Positions 1 to 12,155 of a stretch of 64,000 bases of DNA are shown here, piece after piece. This DNA is from Telmatactis stephensoni (taxonomy: Eukaryota; Cnidaria; Anthozoa; Actiniaria; Isophelliidae): positions 496,001 to 560,000 of the forward strand of contig JALIZF010001724.1 of the NCBI GenBank assembly GCA_029948255.1. The letters run 5' to 3'. Every line of letters starts with the position of its first letter. Position 1 is the first letter of the stretch. Under the pieces are notes generated by a model. It was not told the DNA's origin. It ran no database searches and was given only the letters and a program-made list of their open reading frames with translations. The position numbers and the translations under genes were made by a program.

Positions 1-35
1 CCATAGCAGGGATGTTGGTGTCACGTGCAAGATTG
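1..35 (+). CDS. 3' end of an A-type SRCR exon (partial)
   Basis: The window opens inside the last codons of an SRCR exon. The reading ends in the conserved DVGVTCKIG and is followed by a GTAGGT donor, as in the complete A exons at 22206 and 33970. The rest of the domain lies upstream of the window. It belongs to the same array as the L exon at 194. Confidence 0.75.
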
Positions 36-193
36 GTAGGTTTTAAAGACAACATGACATTAATCATTTTCATATAGATCGTTCAATTGTTATATCAACC
101 TACACATATCATATGCAAACATAGTGAGGATTTTAGTGAATTATGTAACATGACAATAATTATAACAGCTTGTTGCTTGTCTTGCTTTTGCAG

Positions 194-302
194 TCGCTGC
201 TCCTCAATTTACAGTAAGCCCTACATCGGTTGGACTGGCTTGCACTGCTGATCTTGTCATTAATCATGCTTCGATGAACGCCCAAGAAAAGAAGTTGATA
301 AA
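194..302 (+). CDS. L exon, copy 1 (109 bp, unknown domain)
   Basis: Follows a TTTTGCAG acceptor and ends at AA|GTAGGT. It encodes about 36 residues: APQFTVSPTSVGLACTADL, then [16 protein letters not shown]. It starts in phase 1, matching the end of A exons, and ends in phase 2. Read through the donor it meets TAG at once. The same exon recurs 13 more times in the window. I do not recognise the domain; two features stand out, a single Cys and a basic C-terminus. It could be a short terminal exon or the start of a domain split over exons. Confidence 0.7.
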
Positions 303-387
303 GTAGGTCAAAGAAGTTACAACTTTTTATTGAAATAGTTCATTGGGTCGAATACATTGAAAAACTCTAAGGATATAAGAATCAGCT

Positions 388-897
388 GCTTCTGCCTTCC
401 TTGACGACTTAAACAGTTTTCATCTATCTCTACATTTCGCTATGGAATTGAACATGATTGCGACCAATGGCAAACTCCCTTTTCTTGGTATGCTTTTTGG
501 AGAAAAATCGTTCTCTCATTACAACGTAACTTAACAAGTGCATATCGGAAACCAAATGATAAAGGGTTATTATTACACTACCAGGCCTACCCCGGACCCT
601 AAAATCGTCGTTATTTTAGGCGATATGGGGAATTTCAACCATTTCGAGTTGGCGCTCTTAGGCGCTGTTGGGCGATATTGAGCTATTTAGGGCCCGGAGC
701 AGGCCTACTACCAGAGCCACGTTGATCAACGCTACAAGACTGGATTAGTTAAGACCCTGCTAAATAAAGCTTATCGTTTGTCGTCAATTTGGAACTTATT
801 TTTGGATGAGTGTGAACAACTCAAACGCGCGTTTAAACGTCTCAAATACCCGGAAAGTCTCTTTGACAAAATCGCTACAAATTTGTGATAGTGACCC
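388..897 (+). pseudogene. Penelope-like reverse transcriptase fragment
   Basis: Broken reading frames carry the C-terminal part of a Penelope-type RT: a stretch with GKLPFLGMLF, later HVDQRYKTGLVKTLLNKAYR and a YPESLFDKI-like end. The 5' RT core and the GIY-YIG domain are missing. The left edge falls where other units continue with a conserved intron after TATAAGAATCA. A 124-bp element (583-706) interrupts it. It sits in the intron after L copy 1. Confidence 0.6.
583..706. mobile_element. 124-bp AGGCCT-terminal MITE with TSD
   Basis: Starts AGGCCTACCCCGGACCCTAAA and ends with an imperfect inverted copy closing in AGGCCT. It is flanked by ACTACC at 577-582 and 707-712, a 6-bp target duplication. 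It interrupts the Penelope RT reading between two parts that join in sense. The termini share AGGCCTAC with the 3.6-kb element at 47955. Confidence 0.7.
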
Positions 898-3427
898 AAT
901 CCAGGTGATCTGGAGGATTTTGATTAGCCAATCAGAATGCGAATCGTGCTTTCCGAAAAAGAATCAATCCCAAGCGTCCTTTGCGAGCGCAAATCCTTGA
1001 TTTGAGGAAAAAGCAAAACAAAATGGCGGACGCCATGAAGTGAAGAAATCGTTATATTCCTGGGTATTTAGCACATAAAAAGATTCCTTGTTTAAAGACT
1101 ATGTTTAACAAATAATAATTAACATTTATTTATCCTTACTGCATCAATGCCTGTGGATTTTGGCTAAAAAATGAACACTAAACTCGAAGGGCTCGAAGGG
1201 CTCGAAGGAGAAGCGGAAGGAGTTCTTCAACTCTTCGCAAGATTTATCAACGAAATCTGTATCAGCACTGAGGTCCTCTGCAGTCTTCAGGTTTGCTAGC
1301 TAAGCAATGTCTGGGCCTTTTTCTCTGACACTCTTTCTTGTGGATCATGGATTTTTCCGGTATACATGTAGCTAGTCAAGGATATTGTGGAGTTGCAAAT
1401 AAAAACTTTCAAGGTCACTGAGTCCCAAATTAACTTTCGTGTTTCTTCTAGGTATAACAAAATCCAACTTATTAGGAATTTTTTGTTTGTTATTTAAGTT
1501 ATTAACCTATTATTACCGTTACATGATGTTATAATAAAACATATTTAGGAATATACCCATTTGTCAGTGTCATGAAAATTTGTAAACCTGTGCAAATGAT
1601 ACTTATTTGAACCAATTTTGTAATATTCATCAGTAGTGAATATTCTGTACACCACAAGGTGAGGTGAAGTGCCCAGCATTGTATTTTGCAATATCCATTG
1701 GTACTTTTCTCTCTCTGCCAACTGAAGTGCAAACTCCTTGTCAATCATAACCACAATAACATTACTGTTTATTAGACTTGTCAAGTTACAGATAGAGATC
1801 ATATCAAGTAGTACTGAAATAAAATGTTACCATGGAATTCAGGTTTTACATTGACATAGATTATTGCAGTGCCCTAACTTGGTAAAGTGCCATATTGAAC
1901 TGTTTTAAAACAATGAACATGTATCAAGCCATTTTTGTGTATTTTCTGTGAGAAGAAACTTCTCTCATTTGCCCTCAAAGTAATATGGTATTCATATAAA
2001 CTCTTGGATTTGTTTACATTTGGATAGAGTTTCATATATTAAGTATGCCCAAGAGGTTGTAATTCAATTTTGTTTGTTGGCTAAGCCTTCTTTGGGGGGC
2101 AGTATCCTGGTAGAAAAAATAGAACCACTTTAGCTAAGGTGCAAGGTTAGTAAAAGGATACCAAACAATGTGGTTGGTCTTTGGTTTGGTAAAAGTGTTT
2201 TCCATGCCTGGTCTTATTAAAAGTTATATTTCAAGGATTTTTGAACAATATGTGGGAAAGCTAAGCAGTGCATGATGACTTTAGAACCTCTGCAAAGGAG
2301 GCTATATCAGGGACGTAGGAGCCAGGAGGCACTAACTCCCCTTTCTCCCCCAACTTTTGGACCATTTAGGAATACCAACAAACATTATCACTATAGATGG
2401 TAAATGTAAGTAATTGGCTCTTGTGGGCAAACTGTTATCAGTATAAAGATTGCAGGTTTTCTCAGAAATCTTTTTGTTTATTTCATCATTACTTTGAGTG
2501 AAGTTTTTCAGGGTCAGGTTTGAAAAACCAGCATATATTTTTGAGACTTGTGTAGCAGAACATCTGTAAATTGACTTGATTGTTCCTTTAAATATGTAAA
2601 TTCATAGTTACAAAGACTGTAATTCCCTGAGCTTTCCAGTCATGGACCCATCTTCTGCATCTTCAGGGGAAGAGACCCCAAAGCTCTGGACATTTTTGTA
2701 ATGAATTTTCAATTGAAGGAATAACTGGAAAGTAGTCAATTGTAACTAGAAACCAATGTACAACCAAGTTCTGAATCTTTAGTAAATGTTTATGTTGTGG
2801 CTAAATCTTCTCCTTGGTTCAAATTTAAATTTTCCTCATTTCTTTCTTTCTGTCATGGTCATGCATTATAAAAACAAGGGGGTAATAATTATTGAACCAA
2901 GAATAAAATTGGCTCACAACATCTACATAAAAGAATCGAAACTGCAGTTTCAGGAACAAATTAGGTTAAATTAAGTCAAGACAAGATTAATATGCACAAC
3001 AGATTTATTATAGTTACTAAAGGCCTTCACAAAGCAAACATGGTAGCAATACCGTAAATATAAGTTGATTAACGAAAGTAACAATAATGTTTTTAGAGAT
3101 TACAAGTACTTCCCTTTCCAGTTTCAACTCAAATTTTATCGCCACCGACAACTTATCAAACCATTTTTACCAGAGAAACGTCAAGATACATCCCACTTGG
3201 ACGGCTGTTAGTCAGCATAAAGATTCGAGTTCTAAGCTTCTTCACTGTACGTAACTCGTTTTCGATAAGAAAACGGTTTTTGACCAAAAATTTTCTTGAT
3301 TTTCTCGAGACATTTTCAAAATGGCCATCACAAAAATATTGTAAACCAAGCGCGCAGAGAATGTTGGGATTGATTCTTTTTCAGATTAGAAAATCATGCT
3401 TTGCGCGCCCACTCAGATCACCTGGAT
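897..3427. mobile_element. Candidate TIR element of about 2.5 kb
   Basis: CCAGGTGATCTG near 899 is matched by CAGATCACCTGG near 3415-3426, and AAAGAATCAATCCCAA at about 958 is matched inversely near 3370. The arms are imperfect beyond these blocks. The interior (1000-3350) is AT-rich and shows no convincing gene: short frames at 1529-1802 (minus) and 2786-2974 (plus) resemble nothing I know. No clear target duplication was found, so the two blocks could also be separate copies of one repeat. Confidence 0.35.
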
Positions 3428-4205
3428 GTCAATTCAAGCACATCTTAATGCAGACTTGGGGAACATCAGTTATTGGCTGTCCATAAACAAACTTACTTTA
3501 AATACGACTAAAAGAATTTATGTTAATTGGATCACGTCAAAAAATCAACACCCTTACTGCTACACCAAAACTCGAATTTAATGGAGTACCGATTGAACAA
3601 GTAGGTACAGCGAAATCACTTGGTTTACTCATAGACTCCAACCTCACCTGGAAAGATCACATTGAAATGCTTTCTAAAAAAAATTGCATCTGGTATTGGG
3701 GCTCTAAAACGAATTTGGCCGTTTGTTCCATTTTCCACTACTCCTTATTTTTAAAGCCTTGGTGCAACCCCACTTCGACTATTGTAATGCTGTATTGAAA
3801 ATTGTGGAAAAACTCTTTCAGACAAACTACAAAAGCTCCAGAACCGAGCAACACGGGTGTTGACCTTCTCTAGCTATGATGCAGATGCCGGGCCCTTGAT
3901 TAAAAAACTGGGATGGTCTCCCATTAGGGTTCAACAACAAAAACAAAAGGCTATATTGGTATTCAAGGCCCTGCATGGTCTCACCCCCTAAATATCTTAG
4001 TTCTAGATTTATATTCAGGAGTGACACCACAAGCTACTCACTGCGAAACTCCACCAACAAACTAGATGTTCCTCTGCCGCGCACCAATTACCTCAAAAGT
4101 ACTTTTACATACAGTAGTGCAGAATTATGGAACAGTCTACCTAAGGATTTAAGGCAGGCGGTATCTATCAATGAATTCCGTCGACTATTAAATATATATT
4201 ATGAT
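3406..4205 (+). pseudogene. LINE reverse transcriptase C-terminal relic
   Basis: Three plus frames together read as the RT thumb and C-terminus of a non-LTR element. The first has HLNADLGNISYWLSINKLTLN-like text, the second VGTAKSLGLLIDSNLTWKDH, the last LRNSTNKLDVPLPRTNYLKS and AELWNSLPKDLR. Frameshifts separate the parts. It is 5'-truncated: the endonuclease and the RT active site are missing. An AT-rich tail follows to about 4480. Confidence 0.75.
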
Positions 4206-4830
4206 ATATATAGTTTTATAGTTTTCTTTATTTGCACTCATTTAAATAATTACAATATATATACAAGTACGTTATTATTAAATATATATAATATATGGTA
4301 TAGACTTATTTAAATGTATATATATATTTAAAAAAAAGTTGATGTGCCGGAGAGTTGGAGTAACTAAGAGTTTTCAGAGCCAACTCCCCAGGAGATGAGA
4401 TATGATCACACTAGAAAAAAGATAAATTTAATATGATAATAATTAAATTGTATTAAATTATGAAATCAAATATAGGAGAATTCCAGATTGTAAATAATAT
4501 TTAGTATGAAAAATATATAGTTAAATATATATAATTAAGTAATTAAAGTATAGTTAAGTAAATAATTAAATATATGAATCCAAGCACATTTCCTTGATTG
4601 TTTTCAGAAATAATTTCTTTGGTAACTGTTTAGTAGTAGCATCAATGAAACTCCAAGCACTAGGTCCAGCAAATTTTAAAGAGAATTTACCAAAATTAGT
4701 TGTGATAGACGGAAGATAGAGGTTGTGACAAGAATAACGTGTGTTATGAGAATGAATTTCTGATGAGCACTAGTAAAGCAAGGCATTCATGGAAAGCAGG
4801 TTTTTATTTATTTTATATTCTAATGTATTT

Positions 4831-4980
4831 AAGAAATATAAAACGGTTTTCCGTGTTTATATAGCCTGATCTAAACACGCGTGATGTTGGGAGAACACGA
4901 GAGAGCTCTTGAGTGTTCTCCCAACATCACGCGTGTTTAGATCAGGCTATATAAACACGGAAAACCGTTTTATATTTCTT
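4831..4980. repeat. 150-bp near-perfect palindrome (hairpin MITE)
   Basis: AAGAAATATAAAACGG at the left is mirrored by CCGTTTTATATTTCTT at the right. The two 65-70 bp arms match over their whole length around a centre near CGAGAGAGCTCTTGAG. There is no coding content. A degenerate relative of its CGTGTTCTC..ACATCGCGCGTG core lies near 7265-7300. Confidence 0.85.
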
Positions 4981-5890
4981 TTATAAAATAATCCAGCAAT
5001 AATCAAGGCAACATTTTGATGAAAAGCGGCTCTTTACTTGCTGATCAAAGTAGCGACTCTCGATACAATCATCACCGACCAATGAAATTCGAGTTTAGAT
5101 GAGAGCGGCTGAATGAAATTTACAAACAAACCGAAAAGATCAAGAGGCGAAGATGATTCAAGTGAAAACTTTCGCTAAAATGCAAGACAACCGAGAAATA
5201 TCTCATTCACTCAAGGAAAAGAATGTTATTTTATAGAAAAGTCATAAGAGTGGTTGAAAACTATCAAAATTGTTTACTCTTTTTGAAGAAGAAAAGCACT
5301 CAGAGAGCAACTATCATTGCCGAGTCGGAGCAAGCTGGCGAAAAGTCATTTCTTGTGCAGAAAAATTGCTGTTTATGAAGCCTTACGACACCTGGTTGGC
5401 TAAATAAGACTGATTTCCTGAAATACGATGGTTAGTGTTCAATGTTCGTTGTTTACAAGTGTTTTAATAGACTTTTCTTTTTTGTCGAGCTTGAGGTTGT
5501 TGTAACTTAAAACCCTTAGCTTGTCAACGAAATACAACTTTTGCGACGAACGAAAGAGCTTGAAACCGAAAGAAAATGATTGACTCATACAAATATATTT
5601 TTCCTTGTTTACTTCATTATCTCAGTTGTATTTATGTAAATACGATTAGTAAAAAATAAAGTAATTTGAGTTTGAAAATGTTTTATCTGGTCTTTTGCTG
5701 CTTTGCTCCACTGTTTTGCATGCAGTGTTTATTGAATTTTTTGTTAGAAATTTACGGATAATTCCTAGCTTTTCCTCTTTATCAACGAGCTTTTGCTTGC
5801 TTGTTTGCTTTTTTGTTTGTTTGTTTTTCTATTGGTTTGTATTGTAAAAACGTATTTGGATCATGTCAAGCATATTTTGGTGTCAGCTAG
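4981..5890. other. No recognisable gene
   Basis: AT-rich sequence between the palindrome and the foldback element. It has T-rich runs and a TTTG-repeat stretch near 5800-5830. I see no coding exon, RNA gene or clear repeat boundary. Confidence 0.4.
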
Positions 5891-5914
5891 ATTTCTACGA
5901 AAGCCGAGGAGGGC

Positions 5915-6011
5915 CTTCCGATTTCCGATTTCCGATTTCCGATTTCCGATTTCCGATTTCCGATTTCCGATTTCCGATTTCCGATTTCCGATTTCCGATT
6001 TCCGATTTCCG
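5915..6011. repeat. GATTTCC 7-bp tandem repeat
   Basis: About 13-14 near-perfect copies of GATTTCC lie just inside the left end of the foldback element. An inverted counterpart sits at the other end (8013-8108). Confidence 0.9.
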
Positions 6012-7170
6012 ACTTCTGATATCTGGTGCTTTTAAATAAAATTTAATGGATAGAAAAATTGGATTTCTGTTCTCTGAAAGCTGAACTAATGCGTGTACGC
6101 GAGGGACATTTCTATTTCAAAAAAGATGGAAACGGAAAACTCTTCAAAAATATTGAATATCTGCGTTTTCAAAATTTGAATTTTGATTTAATTGCTTATT
6201 TTTAATAAAAATCGAAAATTGTAAAAGGAAAGCGGAAAACTGAATTCTGATTTCAAATTTCTGAAATCCATTTTCCATCTTCAATATTTTAAACTTTGAA
6301 AAAAAGAAATGGTAAAATTATTCATGACAGGGGGTAGGGTAGGTTTACACGAATACCTGTGGGTGGGAGGGGGAGAAGGGAGAAAGTCACGAAGTCACGC
6401 TTAGTACTTAGGCTTAGTATACAAGGTGTAGTATACAGCTTATCTTCATTGAAAACAGCGACTTTGTTGTTTTTGAGACTTGCTGATGGATACTTCAAGA
6501 GTGTTGAACTTTTCGTATAGCTGTCTATTGCAATGGCTTAGAAAACCTCCTGACCATAATTTTTAAATGGTCTTTGGTTGTATAACTCATTAGAGTCCGC
6601 CATTTTGAGTGTTTGGTGTTCAAACATTCTCTGGTTTCAAATAAATTGAATTTGCATGCTGACCGTTTTTATAGACACTTTATGTTTTGACGTGCATGAC
6701 GACTCCTGCTGAATGACTCGCATGAGCATTTAACTGTGGTTTATCTTCCTTAATATTTTTCTTATTTTTCACCCTCTTACAGAAGGCAAGCGTTACCACT
6801 AGTGGCATACGTTACCCTCCCCCCACAGGTATTCGTTAAAACCTTCCCTACCCCCTGTCATGAATAATTTGTACCATTTCGTTTTTCAAATTTCAAAATA
6901 TTGAAGATGGAAAAAGGATTACAGAAATTTGAAATCATAATTCAGTTTTCCGCTTTCCGGATTTTTATTAAAAATAAGCAACAAAAATAAACATTCAAAT
7001 TTTGAAAACGCAGATATTCAATACTTTTGAAGAGTTTTCCGTTTCCATCTTTTTTGAAATAGAAATGTCCCTCGCGTACACGCATTTGAACTAAATCTGA
7101 TTTCTGGTTATCTGAAATCAGAACTGAAATTATTAGAATCAGAAGATTATTTTAGTAACGTGATGTAGTC

Positions 7171-7222
7171 ATATATTTATCTATCTATCTATCTATCTAA
7201 TTTATTTATTTATTTATTTTGC
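7171..7222. repeat. TCTA and TTTA microsatellite
   Basis: Runs of TCTA then TTTA, followed by a C-rich stretch, lie in the extra segment of the foldback right arm. They may mark the tail of a retroposon. Confidence 0.7.
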
Positions 7223-8012
7223 ACTCCCCCACACCCCCAGTCCAATGTTGCGGACCAGGCATACTATGCTCTCTCGTGTTCTCTCAACATCGCGCGTGTT
7301 TTGTCAGGCTATCAAACAAAAAAACAGTTTTTTTCATTTCTTAACTAAAATACAAGATAATTACGCACGTCTAAAAGATTGTAATCCTGCCAAAAAAATT
7401 TTGGCAAGGATTGAAGATGGCGGCCACATTTTCTGACTTTGTAAGTAGAATATTGTTTATTATTATAGGAAAAATTAAGATAATAGAAGTTTAGGTTGAA
7501 AACCTGCAGAAAAGGGGGAAAAAGATTCCACGGGACCCAGTCTTCTCACGGTATTCAAGATGGCGGCTAAAATCTCAGATTTCATCGTGAAATATCTCGA
7601 ACACCAATAAGGCGACCCACATTTTTTTCGCTCAAAATGATGGTATTGTAAAAGATTAAAACAGATATTCATTCAAAGAAAAATCCTCCCAAAAAAATCA
7701 TTGAGTTTTTGTAAAAATAATACCCTACGTGGTACGAACGGCGGCCGTGCGATAGAAATGCACGCACCAAAAATATCATCAAAAATTTAATTAATTGCTT
7801 TTGAGTGACGTCCTTTTTATTTCAGAACAGTCTTATCAGTGATATTATGAATGAAGTTTACCAACCGTCATCTTGGTATCTTTCTTGCTTCCATTGCCTC
7901 AGTCATTGTTTTAATCAATGAAATGGAAGATGAGTAGTAATTCCAAAGCATAACAAGTATAGATTTACTCATAATATATGTCTATTTTATTGCTAAGTGT
8001 TACAGAGTTAAT

Positions 8013-8108
8013 CGGAAATCAGAAATCGGAAATCAGAAATCAGAAATCGGAAATCAGAAATCGGAAATCGGAAATCGGAAATCGGAAATCGGAAATCGGA
8101 AATCGGAA
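8013..8108. repeat. GGAAATC/AGAAATC tandem repeat
   Basis: About 13 copies of GGAAATC, with AGAAATC variants interspersed at the left, form the inverse of the array at 5915 in the opposite arm of the foldback element. Confidence 0.9.
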
Positions 8109-8373
8109 GGCCCTCTTCGGCTTTCGTAAGATTTCAGTTTGCTAGCGATGACTCGCGACGGGAAATTCTTGATTGCTCACACTTTTTTCCGTCTGGATTC
8201 TAATTTGTTTACCTTGATTTTTGCTATAACCAATATTTTAATTTATTAGGGTTTTTGATTTCCTTGCAGAAAGTTTTTTTTATATTTTGAAACTGGAATG
8301 CTTTAGTTGAAATAAGTGTGATGTTCAAAGAGACCAAAGATAATGAGCCTTGCTTGACGTATTTGACTGATTG

Positions 8374-8577
8374 ATGGCGTAGCGTGTTTAGATAGCCTCA
8401 TCTAGAACGCTTCTGGGCCAATCAGAGTGAACGTACTATCCAAATTATTTTATAAATATGTCTTAATTTAGTGTAGAATAATCTGATTATTTTAATTACT
8501 TTTGTTAACTCCTGATGAATTTACCGTGATTAAATAAAGTCTTATCTATCTTATCTTATATCGGGGGGGGGGGGGGG
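8374..8577 (+). repeat. Dispersed repeat with retroposon-like tail and G15 run
   Basis: TGATGGCGTAGCGTGTT and about 85 following bases recur at 46793-46880. The sequence ends GATTAAATAAAGTCTTATC and ATCT-type repeats, a typical non-LTR 3' tail, then 15 consecutive G at 8563-8577. Confidence 0.55.
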
Positions 8578-8616
8578 TACTCCCTTATATTTGCTATACG
8601 GGTATGTGCAAAATAT

Positions 8617-8686
8617 AAGAAAATCTAAAGAACGATAAACAAACTAGAGTCACTCTTACGTTTGTTTACCGTTCTTTAGATTTTCT
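8617..8686. repeat. Hairpin repeat
   Basis: GAAAATCTAAAGAACG and its inverse flank a 14-bp centre. A related hairpin with a longer centre lies at 23488-23580. In both places the following TCGTGCGTCTATAACGCC is the same, so the two sites are duplicates. Confidence 0.7.
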
Positions 8687-8689
8687 CTC

Positions 8690-9432
8690 GTGCGTCTATA
8701 ACGCCATGGGCGCGCGGCTTTTTGTTGTCTACTTGATAAATAGATGTTGGTTTTTCTATCAGGTCTTATAAAATACAAATTAATAAACGTGAAAACTCTA
8801 ACACTTAGATCGTGCGATAATGATCGTTCCGTGTTACACAGCGTCAACGTAGCGTAAATTTGTATCCCAACTTCTAAGGACTAAATTGGCACATGCTGCA
8901 TGTAGTCCTCTTATGCCTTTATACTGGATTAATAAAAAAGGAAAATAATTCATTTTAAATTTTTGGATTTTTGACCAATTTTCACAAAAAGCCATTTTGC
9001 CAAATTGTCTGATGTCTCAAAATATTTAATCTAATTGTCAGAAAAATTATTACTGGTACAAATTTCAAGGATCAAAAACAAATTGCTACAAATTTCTCAG
9101 AAATTGGACAAGGTGTTGATGAGAAAACAAACTCGGCGATTAAAATTCTTGCCCAACAAACAAATCAATAGGTACGAACATCTTAATCTCTATTTGTACA
9201 GATAATTCTTGATATCTGTGTCAATGTCATGTACTTTAATATGTGGATTCTGTATGTGATAATTAATGGCTTGTCCATTGTGAAGGAGAGAATGATTTTG
9301 CACATAACAAAGCTGCAAGACTCATAAAAGCACAATGTCTTCCCTTCGAAAGGTAACTAAAGCGATCGTCGCATTAATGAATGCTTCCAGCAAGAATTAA
9401 AACAGCGTTTGACATGACGCATTTGTTAATAT
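8690..9432. repeat. Duplicated inter-unit spacer
   Basis: This spacer recurs in parts at 23575-24130, 29500-29760, 30590-31050 and 54540-55215. Block 9281-9432 matches 25018-25170 closely. That block can be read as HCEGEHDFAHNKAARLIKAQ before a GTAACT donor in the second copy. No good acceptor is visible. It could be a lost exon of the array or simple spacer. Confidence 0.6.
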
Positions 9433-9450
9433 ATAATTTTTTTTTTATTC

Positions 9451-10420
9451 AAATGAATTGGGCTTCCTGTGGTAATAGGCAAACCAAGATTGCATTTTGT
9501 TGTAAAAGTTGAAATAAAGATTATAGATCAAGCTTTATTTCTTGCCCTTCAGTCTCCTGAGAATTATAAGGCTTTCAAGCTCAGTCACCATAGTGATATT
9601 TATTCAGATTCAGTCAGATTTTATAATTGACTTTGTAGTAATGGTTCTTAATTCTCAGAAAGAGAATGCAAAAATCACTCCAACTGATTTGATTCACATA
9701 AATATTGAACAATTTCAACACCCTTCAATTAAACTGGACATTGCAGAACATTATATTTAGATTTTTCTGTCTTGACAGTATTGTGGCATCTTGTTTTTGT
9801 ACTATGTAGAATAAAATGACACAGATAAATAGTTGTCTTTACACAAAACAAGAATTCTCCCTTCCAAGTTACACTAATCATGACTTTTGATGAAATTATA
9901 AAACAACTCAAAACAACTACTACCTAATAGCAGAGCTCCCATATTTCAATTTTAATATTTTTTATGTTCTTGATTCAAATGAATTGGGCTTCCTGTTGTA
10001 ATTGCTTGAAAAAGTTGAAATGAAGATTAATTATTTTAAAAAGCACTTTCTTTGGTTTGTATATACTCTAGCCCTTTGGTCTCCTGTAAATTGTGTGGGC
10101 TTGTAAGCTCAGTGACCTTTATTACAGTTTATTATAATATTCAGATTCACTGTCTGATTTTATAATTAACTTTCATGTAGTGGTTCATAATTGTCAGAAA
10201 TAGAAAGCAAAAATCTCCAAAACCTTTTTTTAAATTGATACTAGTAATTAAACCTTTTCAACATCCTGGATATTGCAGAACAACACATCTTGATTTGTCT
10301 GTCTTCACTATAATATTATGACATCTTATTTTTTGTGGTTGTTGTTTTGTTTTTTAATGTAGAATAAAACTAGAATAGAACGACACACTAGGTGAATACT
10401 TGTCTCTTCCAGATTACTAC
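9451..10420. repeat. Diverged tandem duplication, about 450 bp x 2
   Basis: 9451-9905 and 9970-10420 share ordered blocks: TTCAAATGAATTGGGCTTCC, GTCTCCTG, AAGCTCAGT, ACATTGCAGAACA, TTTGTCTGTCTTCA-like text and ATGTAGAATAAAA. There are many substitutions and small indels. There is no coding sense in either copy. Confidence 0.65.
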
Positions 10421-11269
10421 TACTCATAATACAGTTCAACGTGCATAAACGTTTATTTTTTTAACTCATGAATCCTAAATAAGGATAAATGATCAAATAT
10501 AGGTACAACAAACTTTTTGACATCATTTTCTGGCCAGGGTCTTTACCTTGAAGTGCTTTCCTTGTTGTCTTTAGAAGCATAGTCCTTGTTTGACGCTCAT
10601 CAAAGTAGATGATTCTTGGCAGCTTTACTTAAGGTATCTTCACGAAACGAAGAATACACGATCCTCTATGACTCGTTCATTATGAGAAGCTTTTTGCAGC
10701 TACGAATTCAACTAAAAAGTCGTCCAACTTTGAAAATGCTCTCTGTGTCCTTCGTTTTTCGAGCAGTTTTTGAAACGACACCGGGGCCCGAAAAAAATTC
10801 AAACTTACGTTTTTTTCGCTTTAATCCGTCAAGATTGGCAACAGATTAATGATCATGAAAATCGCTAAATTTTTACGAGGTTTTCAGAATAATATTTTTG
10901 CAAGTTTTGCAAGTTAAAACTGCAAGGAAACTTGTAAATTTTCAGTTTTCAAAGTGTCAGCGCGCGTCAAGTTGGCGCCAAAATTTAATCAGCATCGCGA
11001 TGTACACGGACGGACGGACCGCATTCGATTTTATCCCGAATTTCTCACCTTATTTTGTTTGTTCAAAAGCAAAAGAAAGTATAAATAAAAGAAGATGGGA
11101 AGTTCGGAATAAAATCGCATGCGCACTGAAAACGATTCATCTTAAATTCTGAACTGGCTTATAATACACTTTAGCTAGCTTGAGAAAATCACATATTTAT
11201 TCAAACTATAGTCATAACTCTAAAAATCTATGATGGTGGACATAGTAATGATTGTGGGTGTTATATGTT
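10421..11269. repeat. Spacer with a hairpin MITE relic (about 11018-11150)
   Basis: TTTTATCCCGAATTTCTCACC is mirrored by GGGAAGTTCGGAATAAAATC. A better-preserved relative is at 26122-26264. The sequence after it (GAACTGGCTTATAATACAC) continues alike in both places, so this is part of a segmental duplication. The remainder shows no gene. Confidence 0.5.
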
Positions 11270-11818
11270 TTGACCACCAGAACATATTAGTTCTTAATGA
11301 TGCTAAGACCGAGGTCATCCATTTTTACTCGAATTTTGTCAAGGACCATTTCAAGTATCCAAGATAATCGTTGATCGGATATCCATCGTGCCATCCCAAT
11401 GTACCAGGAACCTTGGTATCTTGTTTGATAAGCAGTAGTTTATAGTAATTTATGTATTTAATAAAATAGTTCACTTTATGGCTTGCCAAACACTGAGCTT
11501 GATAAATTACAGCATATACAAACTCTGCTTCTCGACTGGTATCGCTTACTGGATGTCACTCATACATTATATATACCTATACTAGAGAGGCTTGATTGGC
11601 TGCCCATAAGAAAAAGGATAACTTTCAAATGCTTCTTTTGATGACATGCAAAGTTCATAGAAATTCTGCACCGAGCTATTTATCTGAGCTAATGAAAAGA
11701 TATAACCCCTCACGCACCTTGCGTTCTTCCAAAATCAGTGATGCAGTACAACGCCCTTTCCTCAAGAACCGTAACCTTTGGCGATCGAGCTTTTTCGAGT
11801 TGTTGGTCCAAAGTTGCT
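11270..11818 (+). pseudogene. LINE 3' RT relic abutting a B exon
   Basis: Readings in plus frames include NVPGTLVS-like text (11390) and then NSAPSYLSELMKRYNPSRTL, ending in a GDRAFS-like motif. This is the C-terminal signature of a non-LTR reverse transcriptase. It is internally deleted and frameshifted. It runs without a visible intron boundary into the B exon. The same fusion occurs at 46870-47231. Confidence 0.7.
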
Positions 11819-12155
11819 AAAGTTCGTCTGGTGGGAACTAATGTAAGCCATGTTGGTCAAGTGGAAATCCAGTACAAAAGCACTTGGGGAGCAGTTTGTG
11901 CTTATTACTTTCGTGGTTATTATTCCTGGGATCTAAACGGTGCTCACGTGATATGTCGAATGCTTGGTTACAAAGCAGCTGTGAATCGAATTATTCAAAT
12001 TGAAGGAGATACAACAACAAAAATACTCATGTGGGATGTGCGATGCAGTGGTAACGAAAAGTCGATTGCAGAGTGTCCTCACAACGGATGGTGGAGTGTA
12101 CATTCTTGGTGCACGTATAAACGACTTGCTGGTGTAGTTTGTCAGGTAGCTCAAG
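11819..12155 (+). CDS. B-type SRCR exon, open
   Basis: Reads [19 protein letters not shown], then [36 protein letters not shown] and GVVCQV, with six cysteines and the SRCR spacing. It ends CAAG|GTAAGA in phase 1, fitting the A exon at 12616. Its 5' edge merges with a LINE relic, so the true acceptor is unclear. SRCR domains are extracellular ligand-binding modules. This is the best-preserved B copy. Confidence 0.8.

Larger units (their letters stand above)
5891..8136. mobile_element. 2.2-kb foldback element
   Basis: The left end TACGAAAGCCGAGGAGGGCC is mirrored at 8107-8130. Inner arms 6091-6380 and 6818-7085 are long inverted matches, for example ACAGGGGGTAGGGTAGG against CCTACCCCCTGTCATGAA. 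The right arm carries about 900 extra bases (7090-8010) with TCTA and TTTA microsatellites. There is no transposase-like frame. It is best read as a non-autonomous foldback element with a later insertion in one arm. Confidence 0.65.

Noticed and set aside
4740..4780. Further hammerhead (CTGATGAG at about 4759; also about 8510)
   Set aside because: No GAAA core or pairing helices follow.
5915..8108. CRISPR-like array
   Set aside because: Simple 7-bp tandem repeats without spacers, in a eukaryotic foldback element.
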